Source: Stentor coeruleus
Lineage: Eukaryota > Ciliophora > Heterotrichea > Heterotrichida > Stentoridae
DNA: 64,000 nucleotides
NCBI GenBank assembly: GCA_001970955.1
Contig: MPUH01000029.1
Span: forward strand, 1-64,000
Reading direction: 5' to 3'
A model generated the notes under the pieces. The model did not search any database, was not told where the DNA came from, and saw only the letters and a program-made list of their open reading frames with translations. Made by a program: the position numbers and the translations under genes. Shown here one piece after another: positions 20,632 to 30,633 of the stretch. How positions within the stretch are numbered: the first letter of the stretch is position 1; every line of letters begins with the position of its first letter.

Positions 20632-20995
20632 TATAGAATTTAATATAATAACTTATTTCTAAGGTTTGGATATAGGAGTATTAGGCTTGTGTGAGTTCAT
20701 TTTTAAGTTCAAATGGTTTAATAATTTTTTTTTGTTTAGATTTAGAATTTTTAATATATAAGCTTAGTTTGGATGGATTTTTAAGGTTTCAGTGGTACTT
20801 CTTAATCAATTTTTTTTTATTGTTTGTGAAAATATAATAGGATAAGTATAGGATTTTTTCTAATTGGATGATGATTTTGATTTAAAGTTTCAGCTACTTT
20901 TAAATATGTTGTGAACTTGGACATTAATTGATAGGGTGCTTATGTACTATGAAGTGAAAGACAATTATGTATTTGAATAAAGTAATATAAATAAT
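20632..20995. other. Divergent intergenic region (364 nt)
   Basis: Lies between the PIN-like gene and the MG-C protein gene, which are transcribed away from each other. C-poor over most of its length. No RNA gene or repeat seen. Confidence 0.6.
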
Positions 20996-21241
20996 ATGGG
21001 GTGTAGAAGTTCAAGATTAAATAACGATGCTATCAAATTAATCCCACCCAAAAAAGATACAGAAGTCAAGAAAACTGATGATAATTTTCATCCTATAAAC
21101 GAAGAGAACTCTGAGTTTTCCTTAAGAGATTGCAGTTTAATTCCTATAGTAGCAGAAAATGGGGGTAAAAGACGTGTGTCTGATGATCCAAGCATATATG
21201 GAATGATTCAAGAAATCCGCCAGCCCTCTGACATGAATTAG
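20996..21241 (+). CDS. Small protein with N-terminal myristoylation/palmitoylation signal, 81 aa
   Basis: The N-terminus MGCRSSRLN fits the N-myristoylation pattern (Gly2, Ser6) with Cys3 available for palmitoylation. The rest is hydrophilic and acidic with no fold I recognise. Proteins of this type attach to the cytoplasmic face of membranes. Two other small MG-x-C proteins lie in this window (37902 and 43487). TATAA lies about 6 nt before the ATG; TAG stop. The short length leaves some doubt. Confidence 0.6.
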   Translation: MGCRSSRLNNDAIKLIPPKKDTEVKKTDDNFHPINEENSEFSLRDCSLIPIVAENGGKRRVSDDPSIYGMIQEIRQPSDMN

Positions 21242-21620
21242 ATATGTAACAAATTATCTTAGAATGACTAATTAAATATTTTCATATTCCATACGAAATC
21301 TTTTAATCCAAAAAATTTCACAACACTTTAATCCCATCCTCTTTTCTTCAACTTTACAACATAAAACACTAGTTCTAGATTAAACAAATCCTATTTCACA
21401 AGTTTTATCATATGAAAATTTCCTGATTATTATTTAAAATACAATTAACACCATCAAAGAATTAAATCTAACAATTTTTAAAAGAATGATTCATTCTAAA
21501 CTTATAATACAATGAGTTTTACTTTTTATTTCTTTATTAACTTGTAATATACATATAAAATCATAGATAATTCTTTTATTTATTCAATAAAGATTATTTA
21601 GCAAATACTATGCAAACTAA
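21242..21620. other. Intergenic gap (379 nt)
   Basis: Spacer between two converging genes. AT-rich with no recognisable element. Confidence 0.6.
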
Positions 21621-21962
21621 CTAAATACTTGAGATGTAAATAGTGGCTTGAAATGTTGAGATAAGCTCATAAGTTGCATCAACATAATAAAAGTTCATCC
21701 CGTATGTACTTCCAAGAACGGTTTTATCTGAGCATTTGATGTTGAAGTATTGAAAGCCTGCATTATAAAACCCAAGAGGATCTTCTTGTAGTAGAAAATC
21801 ATTACTTGGTGAGTACCAAACAAAGCCAGAGCTTGGACTTGAGGACATAGATAGCCAGTTATCCTCTTTACATGAGAGAGAAAAATGAGTTGTTTGGTCT
21901 AAACTGATGTTTTTTCCAGAGACTGCTACTATTAGGACTAAAAATGCTAAAAATAATTTCAT
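21621..21962 (-). CDS. Secreted chagasin-like (I42) small protein
   Basis: 113 aa with a clear signal peptide (MKLFLAFLVLIVAVSG, cleavage near 16). The mature part, about 96 aa, is beta-rich. The phrase SSPSSGFVWYSP sits where the I42 cysteine-protease inhibitors have their NPTTGYxW loop, and the size fits. The other two family loops (GxGG and RPW) are not recognisable, so the call is tentative. If right, it would inhibit papain-type proteases in secretory or phagosomal compartments. Two Cys could form a disulphide. ATATAAAT precedes the ATG. Confidence 0.45.
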   Translation of the reverse strand: MKLFLAFLVLIVAVSGKNISLDQTTHFSLSCKEDNWLSMSSSPSSGFVWYSPSNDFLLQEDPLGFYNAGFQYFNIKCSDKTVLGSTYGMNFYYVDATYELISTFQATIYISSI

Positions 21963-22845
21963 ATTTATATGTGTTTTTGCTACTGATATATATCTAATTA
22001 GTAGGGTATATAAAATTTTAAAGAATTTGTTGTGTAGTTATTGCTTGAAAGTTAGAATTTATGGCAAAAGGGTTTATTATATCGATTTTATGTGATTACT
22101 GAACCTAGTATTTTTAATTTTTCTATATTTTTGAAGATAGTGCACTCTAATTTTTAGAAGTTAGTTAAGATTAGGATTTTATAGGGGATTGTAATATTTT
22201 ATAGTTTTTATGAAGAATGGCTAAACTTTAAAATTATGAAACACACTATTAGTTTCATATAAATAAATAAATGCATTATTAAAATTCTAGTAATTGATAT
22301 AATAACTTCCCAAAGATAAGCTATATGCATGCGTTTCCTAAGTCTATAATAAGTGTTCATGATTCCTAACTATCCTCAATTCAAATATATTATATATAAA
22401 ATTGGTGATAAGCAGACCTTACCCATAAGATTAACACATATAAATGTGTATAAACAGATAATAAATTAAATGTAGATAATAAACTAATACTAATGATATA
22501 AAAAATATACATTAATTAAAGATAGGTAACAATTATCAGCATTAAGCCACAAAGTAATTAATAATTATACTAATCTATTGCTAAATTTCATTCCACCGCA
22601 AATACTAAATTCCATTAACTAGCAATATACTCCTTTATTACATCATCTTAAAAACTTTTTAAGCATATCCACTTAAAATCATGAGCTATTTTCATCTAAT
22701 ATCAAACTATCATAAAAATCCTTCAAACCATAAAACCCCATTATCCCAATACCTTTAAATCTTCCCAACATCAACTTCATTAAAAATATCTCACTGTTTA
22801 CCCTCAATCTCAAAAATCTAGCATTTTTATTCAACTTAATATAAA
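21963..22845. other. Divergent intergenic region (883 nt)
   Basis: Separates the chagasin-like gene (minus) from the membrane protein gene (plus). The first 250 nt are C-poor, the last 300 nt (from about 22550) are G-poor, matching the two opposed 5' flanks. No RNA gene or repeat recognised. Confidence 0.6.
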
Positions 22846-24267
22846 ATGCTCCTGCACTTTATCAGCCTGTTTCTATTATCAACTTGCCTCATTTTGACTC
22901 TATATTCATTACTAGGCTCTCCATGGACCAGCTTCGAAGTCAATTCACTAGAATTCACTCACAATCTTCTATTCAGTTTAAATTCCCCAGATTTATACAA
23001 ATATGCTGACTATCAATGCTTAAAAGAAATCTCCTGTCCTTTATCCAAAGACTCAGACCTATGTAAAATCTCAAGTAAACTTGTAACTGCTAAAAAAATC
23101 TGTTTGACATTTGAAATCATATCTATTTTCACTATGATCATGCTCTTAGAAAGGCTTATTCTAAAAATCGTCAATAAACCATATGGAAGCCCAAATTTTT
23201 TCTTGTTTCTAATGTGGGTTCTTCCAATATTAAAAAGTGTAGGCATCACATCTTTCATTATAATTTCCAACGTGAATATGACCCAAAACTCTAAAAGTGA
23301 TGAAATAAATTCAAAATATGGGATTTATTTATCGTTAACATCATTAGCTTTAAGCATAGCTAGTGCAGTTTGCATGATTATAGGAAAAGTTCATAAAAGT
23401 AAGCATGTGATAAAATTCAAAATTATAACTTCAACAGGAAGATTCGTAAACCCTCTGTTAATGCTTATAGTTACTGAAGTGTTGTTTATATTAAGCAAAG
23501 TATACCCAACAGCAAGTTTTAATGGATTCTCAGAAATAACTATTAACATATACTATGTTAATAAAATGAGCAATTATAACAACTTTTCTATACCTTGTGT
23601 TACAGGCCAAGAATGTTTAGTTTCACAAGATGAATGCGATATTTTCCACTCATTAGACTCAGTGGGTGATATTGTGTTTTACTTAGAAGCAATTGGGTAT
23701 TTATTTGTTTTTTTATGGCTTGAAGCTTCTTTAAACTTATTATTCAAACTTCGTCTAGGGACTAATTTTTTGAATTATATGTACCCTTTAGCTTATTTAG
23801 TATCTTTACTTGCAAGTTTGATTTATTATGCGGTGAAGTCTAAAGTTTCATATGGAGCACAGTGTAATATTGAAGATTTCAATAATGACTATGTCCTTTG
23901 TGCTGAAATAGGAACAACTTTTTATATAATATCAATTGTCTTTGCCACTTTAACAATGATAACTTATCAATTAATGTATGCGATTTTTGCTGTTGGGTCC
24001 AATGCTGATAAAAAAGTTATTACTGATATTAGCGACTTTAAAATGTCAAAAAATAACAATGATGAAATCCATGTACAAAATATTGAAAAAGTTGCTGAAA
24101 AGACATCAAATGAACCTAAATCTATTATTGGCGTTTTGACTACTGGGCCGAGTATGAAAAATAAATTTTGTGAAGCATGCAAAAAAGATTTTAAACCTTC
24201 AGAAACTGGGATTACTGATAAAGGCAAGAAATATCATTATAAATGCTATGTGATTTCTGATAATTAG
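22846..24267 (+). CDS. Multi-pass membrane protein with C-terminal Cys motif, 473 aa
   Basis: About eight hydrophobic segments, arranged as two groups of four (roughly 1-190 and 200-390), suggesting an internal duplication of a tetraspan unit. The first unit begins with a signal-anchor-like helix and then an extracellular loop with Cys pairs. A cytosolic tail (about 390-473) ends with CEACKKDF and, after 16 residues, HYKCY, which looks like the second half of a LIM-type zinc site (C-x2-C...H-x2-C). I cannot name the family. TATAA lies 1-2 nt before the ATG; TAG stop. Confidence 0.7.
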   Translation: MLLHFISLFLLSTCLILTLYSLLGSPWTSFEVNSLEFTHNLLFSLNSPDLYKYADYQCLKEISCPLSKDSDLCKISSKLVTAKKICLTFEIISIFTMIMLLERLILKIVNKPYGSPNFFLFLMWVLPILKSVGITSFIIISNVNMTQNSKSDEINSKYGIYLSLTSLALSIASAVCMIIGKVHKSKHVIKFKIITSTGRFVNPLLMLIVTEVLFILSKVYPTASFNGFSEITINIYYVNKMSNYNNFSIPCVTGQECLVSQDECDIFHSLDSVGDIVFYLEAIGYLFVFLWLEASLNLLFKLRLGTNFLNYMYPLAYLVSLLASLIYYAVKSKVSYGAQCNIEDFNNDYVLCAEIGTTFYIISIVFATLTMITYQLMYAIFAVGSNADKKVITDISDFKMSKNNNDEIHVQNIEKVAEKTSNEPKSIIGVLTTGPSMKNKFCEACKKDFKPSETGITDKGKKYHYKCYVISDN

Positions 24268-24288
24268 ACTAAGATAAAATATACTAAA

Positions 24289-25482
24289 TTATGATTGCCC
24301 ATCTAAGAACATGCTTTTGTCTTTTTTGCGATATTGTCGAGGGCCTTTGAAATAACACGATTCTTGATAATCTTTATCAACCCAGGAATCTAAGTAATCT
24401 TTTAAATCTTTATAACTACATAATTCATTTTCGCAGATACTTTCTAATTTAATCACTTCATCATTGTAGATTATTTTAACTTTGTATTCGGAATCTTCAT
24501 TGTGAAGCTCAAATAAAAGTGTTGATGCGAATGGAGGATTTTTCGAGTCCCATGAATCAAGAGCTATGAGGAGGCTGATTAAAGTTTTATCGTGTGAGAA
24601 ATAAACTTTGTATTTTGTGGTAGATCTTGCATAGATAATATCATCAAAAGTTTCCAAAAGTTGCATATAAAACGCTGAAGTTGCAAGTTTTAATGCAGCC
24701 TCAATATTAAACAAGTAACTATTAGAAAAATCCTTCAACTCCATCATTTTTTCATAAAGACTATCATCAACCCCATCAGGCATATGAAAATCATGAAACT
24801 TTACACATTCAAGACTATCAGCAACAAAAGCAGCTTCATCAAATTCAATATTTTGCATACCTAAAGCTTTTTCCAAATCTTTTTTAATTCCCCTCTCATA
24901 CTTCACAACCCATTTTTTATACTCTTCACTTTCTTGTGAATCTTTAACATACTCTTCCATCATTTGACAGCTTTTAGAATACCCAAGAAGTAAATAATCA
25001 TGAACATTTTCATAAACATCAATTGGTATAGGTTGAAAAGCATATGGAAGTGCTTTAAGTTTAAGTTCTGCTATTGTATTGTTTATACCTAAAACTTCAA
25101 ATGGAGGTACTGCTCTAAAATGCATAAAAGGTGATGATAATTCTGGACCAATTGGGAAAAAACCCATCATTTGAGCTTGAGCACTCATTATTGTTCTATG
25201 AAGATCAGTACTTCTAACATAAACTTCTGGTAAGAGTAAAGTTGGGTTTATTAGTTTTTTTTTTATGATGTATCTTTCTCTAAACTCTTTACCTATTATG
25301 TAATGCTGCATTGATCCTTCTCGGGTTAATTCCCCTAGATTAACTTCCCAAGGAGACTCATCCCATGGATATTTTTTTAGAGGACTTCTGGCTCCGTGTC
25401 TAGAAACTTGAATTATACCTACTAGATCAGCGGATGTTAGGAATACTTGTAAGAGAAGGATTATAGGATAGGAAACTCGCAT
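24289..25482 (-). CDS. Histidine acid phosphatase
   Basis: 397 aa with signal peptide (about 1-18). Catalytic motif RHGARSP at 28-34 (His29 is the nucleophile) and the late proton donor pair in FSHDKTL (His-Asp, about 290). VRSTDLHRTIMSAQAQ is the conserved helix with the phosphate-contacting Arg. Acid phosphatases of this family hydrolyse phosphomonoesters in lysosomes or outside the cell; in ciliates they are lysosomal or secreted. Length is that of prostatic/lysosomal acid phosphatase without a C-terminal membrane anchor. It converges with the preceding membrane protein gene, 21 nt apart. TATATAATAA lies directly before the ATG. Confidence 0.93.
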   Translation of the reverse strand: MRVSYPIILLLQVFLTSADLVGIIQVSRHGARSPLKKYPWDESPWEVNLGELTREGSMQHYIIGKEFRERYIIKKKLINPTLLLPEVYVRSTDLHRTIMSAQAQMMGFFPIGPELSSPFMHFRAVPPFEVLGINNTIAELKLKALPYAFQPIPIDVYENVHDYLLLGYSKSCQMMEEYVKDSQESEEYKKWVVKYERGIKKDLEKALGMQNIEFDEAAFVADSLECVKFHDFHMPDGVDDSLYEKMMELKDFSNSYLFNIEAALKLATSAFYMQLLETFDDIIYARSTTKYKVYFSHDKTLISLLIALDSWDSKNPPFASTLLFELHNEDSEYKVKIIYNDEVIKLESICENELCSYKDLKDYLDSWVDKDYQESCYFKGPRQYRKKDKSMFLDGQS

Positions 25483-25620
25483 TTATTATATAAGAATTAG
25501 AGGATTATTATTGGGGTAGTTTAGGAAGGGTTTAGCTTATAGGAATAAAATTTAGAATACTGGCTTTGATTTGATAGATTTATTATTTCATTTCTGAGAA
25601 TTATGGAATTATAGATAATA

Positions 25621-28600
25621 ATGAATATGAATGGGAAGATATGCCAGAAGCTTTGTGCGGCATGTGGGACTGAAAAAGGAGAGTATCATGTTAATTCTGC
25701 AGAATTACATACTCTTTGTAATAACTGTGCACATAAATTAACAAATACTAATTTGGTCTGTATTCATTGTAAATCAGATATCACAATTGAATACCTTAAA
25801 AAAGTTCCTCCTCCAAAGCAATGCCAAAGATGTACATTAGCCCCAGCAAAAAAATGCCAGTCAAAAAAGCATTTATTTTGTGCTGAATGCAGTAAAACCT
25901 TTGTTGATTGTCCTTCATGTTTCTGCGCAATCTGCTCAAAGCCTTCATCTATTATTTTACCATGTAAAACTCATTCTTACTGTGGAACCTGCTATCCTAA
26001 ATATCAAGATTTTTGTAGAGGTTGCTGCTGCCAAATTTGTAAACAGTTAAATCCTTTAGTAAAATTTAATTCCTGCAAACACTTTGCATGCGGATCGTGC
26101 AATAAAAATAATCTCTGCATTTTATGTGAGAAAAAATGCACTTATTGTTCGAAAACTGTAGATTTTAGTATGTCTGTATGCAAATATCACCGATATTGTA
26201 AAGAGTGTAATGAGAAGTTTATTAGTAAAATAAGGGAATGTGCTGAATGCAAAAATATTACAAAAAACTATAAATGCTTTAAATGCTTTTTGCCAAGATA
26301 TGATAGAAAATCATTGTGTAATACTCCGCATGTTCTATGCAATGATTGCATAACTAAGGGGATGAAATGTAATTGTTCTAATTGTTATTCTTGTGAAAAG
26401 ATTGCAGAATGTAGTGAAGTTATGTGTGGGCATAGTGTTTGCTATACTTGTAAATACGGTAACAAATGCAGAAAATGTATTAAAAATGTATATGAATGTT
26501 CTAGTTGTGGTTGTGGTATTAATACAGTAAGTAGCAGACTCTTTAAATGTAATATCCATTATGCATGCTTTTCATGTTATAGTAATGGAAATGCTTGTAA
26601 AAAATGCACCAAAATTTGCGAGAGCTGTAATAAACCAAGTTATGATTGCATAAAATTAAGTTGCAATCATTTAATATGCAATGCATGCTCGAAGGATGCA
26701 AACGGAAACTGCACTTTGTGTAAGAAATGTTTAAACTGTAAAGATGTGATTAAAGTAGCAGTCGGTGAAGAATTGTGTGGAAAATGTTTAAAAGAGTTTC
26801 AAAATTTGAAGATTGTATCATGTCTTATATGCAAGGAATCTATAAATGAAAAAGCTTCTAATTGTGATCATAACTATTGCAAGAAATGCATGAATGAATG
26901 GGAAAATATATGCATAATATGTAAAATATGCAAAGGGTGCAAAAAAGTTATTGGAACTGAAGTAAACAATTCAAAACATTCAGTGTGTAAATCATGTTTT
27001 AAAAATAATAAATGCTGTGATGAGTGCATGAAAACTAAAATTTGTAGCATTTGTAAAAAACTTAGCAAAGAAATATACAAATGTGAATGTGGAGAACATA
27101 AAATTTGCATATCATGTCGAGATAATAAAATTTGTCCTAATGCTAAAATTTGTATTAATTGTTCAGAATTAGAAGTTGGAGATTTAATGAATTGTGAGCA
27201 TTTTTTATGTAAAAACTGCAAGAATTTAGAACCTGAATGTAATACTCAAAATAAGTGCTTGATATGTTTAGAAAGATGCTTTTTATGTAAATCATCTAGG
27301 AACTTGATAGCTAAAAAGTGTCATAATGATGCACATTTATTATGTAGTGAATGCAATATTTATTCTGAAAGTACGAACTGTTTAATTTGCTATTATAATT
27401 TAGTTTATCAAGTGTGCTCAAGTTGCCATAAAAAGAATTATCCATATATACTGAAATGCAATATTCATGCTGGATGTTTATCATGCTCTAGTGGAAATTT
27501 AGAATATATAAAAGATTGCCAACAGTGTCTTAAAGAGTGCTCTGACTGCAAATCACACACATATAATTATGATATTTTTAATTGTACTCATTTGGTATGT
27601 AAAAATTGCACGAATACTCATGTGAATAATTGCGATTATTATCTATCAAGAATATGCCAAGATTGTCATAGTGCATATATTAATAGCCCATTAGATTGTG
27701 GACATAAAATTTGTCAAGAATGCTATAACAATAAAGGATGCACAAAGTGTTTTATATGTGAATTATGCAAGAAAACTAAGGCTACAAGGGAATGTGAGCA
27801 TAACCTATGCTTTGAATGTTTTATAAATGCCAAAGGATGCGCGATTTGCAATAAATCGCATAATTTTTTATGTTCTAAGTGCAAAGAATATAAGTTTAAT
27901 TTGATATCATTATCTTGCAATCACAAGATATGCGAAAGTTGTAATGCATTGAACGATAATTATATATGTGATATTAGTATCTGCCATTATTGTGAAAAAT
28001 GCTCTTCAAATTGTATAAGTTCACAATTGTGTGGTAAATTGGTTTGTAATGAATGCAGTAAATACTTAAAATTAGAATCATGCCCGAAATGCAGTTCGTT
28101 AAAAAAAATTAAATGTAGTTTTGATGGTTTTAATGAATACGGGTTTTCATTAATTTGTGAACATTACAGCTGCGTTTTTTGCAATAAACAAGAGTGCTCG
28201 TATTTATGTAAATATTGCAAAAAAGTTGATAGCACAACTTGTGGTCATTTGTGCAAACAATGTTTTAATTTTTTTAAAGGTATTTGCTATTTTTGTAAAG
28301 GATATTTATTTTGTGAAAATAGACACTTTTATTGCAAGGATTCTGTTTGTCTGCAATGTTTCCCACCTAAATGTAGCCGTTGTAATTCAAATTTAACAGA
28401 ACAAAATGAAGAAAATCTTTGCGGAAATTGTTTTAAAATCAAAAAAGTATGCAATGCCTGCCGTAATATTTATTTTCCAGATGAAATAGACACTCAAAAT
28501 ATATATTGTAGTAAATGCTCTGAATCAGTTTGCTTTGTTTGTAAAAATGTTACAATGAATTTTGAAAATATGCAAATCAAAAAATGTGAGAATTGTATTG

Positions 28601-29628
28601 ATAAAGATTTATGTTCTAATTGTAATCAAGTTTTTCCCAATCTAGAAATAATTGATTATGATAAAAAATGCTTGAGCTGTTCTGAGTTTTATTTTTGTAA
28701 AAACTGCAAAGAAATTAAAAGGAAAGATTTACTTGAAAAAATGATTGAGATTGTTAAAACTAACGACATATGCCCAGAATGTTACGGATTTCAACAATGC
28801 CAGAAATGCTCTGAATATTTTGAAAAAGAAAATATTATAAAAGATTATCAGTGCGCTACTTGCTGTGGATTGAGTAAATGTCCAGAATGCAATAATCTTG
28901 AATATAATGAGATACTTTCCAAAATAAATATGTGTCGAATATGCGGAAAAATACAATTATGCAGTGGCTGCAATATTATGAAAGCTGAGTCTTGCTTTGG
29001 AGAATATGAAAATTGCTATGATTGTTTAGGATTTATTCAGTGCTTATTATGTAAGGAATATAAAAATCCTAATAAAATATCGGAAAATAGAATATGCAAT
29101 GGATGCCCAAAAACTTTTTGCAAAGCATGCAATTACATCTTTGATAGAAAATACTCAGCTCAAGCAGAGATTTGTCCACACTGTGGTAAAAGTGAATGCC
29201 CAATGTGCTCGAAAGCAGTTGAAAATTATGAAATATTAAAATATGGAAGTTGTATTGAATGTTCACCTTATACTATATGCAATGGATGTGAAGGAAAAAT
29301 TTTAAAGAATGCTTTAGAATATAATAAAGGCTTATGCTCAAACTGTTCAAAGAAACCTTGTTATAGCTGCTATAATATCAATTGTGTAGAATTAATGGTT
29401 TGCGGACATTTTGAATGTAATGAATGCAGAATAGTAAGTTCTAAAACTTGCTCCAAATGTTTGAAAAAATATAAATGCGCTTTTCATAAGGTGTCATATG
29501 AATCGGATTTAAATAAAAATTATATATATTTGAATTGCTGTAACAATTATTATTGTATATACTGTAAAGCTCAGTATAATAAAGATAATTCAATTGTGCA
29601 TAAAGATCGATGCAGTTTAAAGCCATGA
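25621..29628 (+). CDS. Giant Cys-rich zinc-finger array protein, 1335 aa
   Basis: One uninterrupted frame ending in TGA. About one residue in seven is Cys, nearly all in CxxC or C-x-H-x2-C-x2-C patterns, from residue 8 to the C-terminus. The recurring unit, about 40-45 aa, reads C-x2-C, then a hydrophobic-x-C-x-H-x2-C-x2-C half, as in RING or other treble-clef fingers; good examples are near 115-170, 260-300 and 340-385. About 30 units can be made out, so this is a zinc-finger array with no other domain, no membrane segment and no catalytic motif. Function unknown; a scaffold or multi-RING ligase is possible. Spacer before the ATG is short and the upstream gene is divergent. Confidence 0.8.
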   Translation: MNMNGKICQKLCAACGTEKGEYHVNSAELHTLCNNCAHKLTNTNLVCIHCKSDITIEYLKKVPPPKQCQRCTLAPAKKCQSKKHLFCAECSKTFVDCPSCFCAICSKPSSIILPCKTHSYCGTCYPKYQDFCRGCCCQICKQLNPLVKFNSCKHFACGSCNKNNLCILCEKKCTYCSKTVDFSMSVCKYHRYCKECNEKFISKIRECAECKNITKNYKCFKCFLPRYDRKSLCNTPHVLCNDCITKGMKCNCSNCYSCEKIAECSEVMCGHSVCYTCKYGNKCRKCIKNVYECSSCGCGINTVSSRLFKCNIHYACFSCYSNGNACKKCTKICESCNKPSYDCIKLSCNHLICNACSKDANGNCTLCKKCLNCKDVIKVAVGEELCGKCLKEFQNLKIVSCLICKESINEKASNCDHNYCKKCMNEWENICIICKICKGCKKVIGTEVNNSKHSVCKSCFKNNKCCDECMKTKICSICKKLSKEIYKCECGEHKICISCRDNKICPNAKICINCSELEVGDLMNCEHFLCKNCKNLEPECNTQNKCLICLERCFLCKSSRNLIAKKCHNDAHLLCSECNIYSESTNCLICYYNLVYQVCSSCHKKNYPYILKCNIHAGCLSCSSGNLEYIKDCQQCLKECSDCKSHTYNYDIFNCTHLVCKNCTNTHVNNCDYYLSRICQDCHSAYINSPLDCGHKICQECYNNKGCTKCFICELCKKTKATRECEHNLCFECFINAKGCAICNKSHNFLCSKCKEYKFNLISLSCNHKICESCNALNDNYICDISICHYCEKCSSNCISSQLCGKLVCNECSKYLKLESCPKCSSLKKIKCSFDGFNEYGFSLICEHYSCVFCNKQECSYLCKYCKKVDSTTCGHLCKQCFNFFKGICYFCKGYLFCENRHFYCKDSVCLQCFPPKCSRCNSNLTEQNEENLCGNCFKIKKVCNACRNIYFPDEIDTQNIYCSKCSESVCFVCKNVTMNFENMQIKKCENCIDKDLCSNCNQVFPNLEIIDYDKKCLSCSEFYFCKNCKEIKRKDLLEKMIEIVKTNDICPECYGFQQCQKCSEYFEKENIIKDYQCATCCGLSKCPECNNLEYNEILSKINMCRICGKIQLCSGCNIMKAESCFGEYENCYDCLGFIQCLLCKEYKNPNKISENRICNGCPKTFCKACNYIFDRKYSAQAEICPHCGKSECPMCSKAVENYEILKYGSCIECSPYTICNGCEGKILKNALEYNKGLCSNCSKKPCYSCYNINCVELMVCGHFECNECRIVSSKTCSKCLKKYKCAFHKVSYESDLNKNYIYLNCCNNYYCIYCKAQYNKDNSIVHKDRCSLKP

Positions 29629-30633
29629 TTATTTTTCAATATCTTTAAAATTAGTTAATTAAGATAATCAATCATCTAAAATATATTTAACATAACAAAT
29701 AAACTAAAATATTTAAAATAATTTTATAGAGAGCAAAAAATAAGACACACTTATTAATTTTGTTTTTATTCTTACTATGTTTAAAAATTCATATAAGTTT
29801 TGATCAAATCTTGTTGAAACTCAGGAAAATCATATTTAATTATAATTATATTATTTTATGTTGATACTGATTCTAAAAATTCATGTATTATGAATATAAT
29901 TTGAAAATACAATAATCATCAGAAAAAATATTGTTCCTTCAGTTATTTAAACTTTCAATTGTATATTCTATGCTGCTGATATTACATCTTTTTAAATCAT
30001 AACACCTTATAATAATTATTACATCACAAATTTATCACTAATAATAGAAACTTAAAATAGCAAATATATTATGTATGAATTTGCGAGTTATTAATATTTA
30101 CTTAAACTCACTAAAATATCTCCTATATTTCATAATTTCAAATTATAACTAAACTATTAAAACACATATTTAAGTTTGCAATTTTTTTGCAAATTATCAC
30201 TAAACATAAAAATCATATAAACCATTTCCTGTTCATCATAACTCCAATCAACCATTTATTTAAAACTTTTATTATTTTTGCATACCTATAAAAATCAAAC
30301 CACCTAAAGACACACACCATTCTACAAATAAACTCACCATAAAAATATTATAAACCCTCCAGAAAACAATCTACAAATTCTCATAATAAACAATAACCCT
30401 AATACAAAAATCTAAATTTCCAACATACCCATACTCATAAACCACAACTCTAACAAAAATTCATCCAAAGTCCAATACTCGCCTAACCTCAAAACCTAAT
30501 AAATCATCCTAAGCCTCATCTAATCCATTTCAAAAATCCATTCTAAACCTAACACAATAATAAAAATAATACTAAAATACTAACTTTATTATTCAAACCC
30601 AATTCCCATTTTGTAAAAAAAAACAATCATAAA
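29629..30633. other. Long intergenic region with extreme G-depletion
   Basis: About 1 kb. The right 430 nt (from about 30200) form the 5' flank of the LRRC49-type gene: in 30301-30600 I count about 82 C and only 5 G on the coding strand. The left part is plain AT-rich spacer. No RNA gene or repeat seen. Confidence 0.7.

Noticed and set aside
21907-22095. 62-codon plus-strand frame
   Set aside because: Overlaps the start of the chagasin-like gene on the other strand and has no recognisable content.
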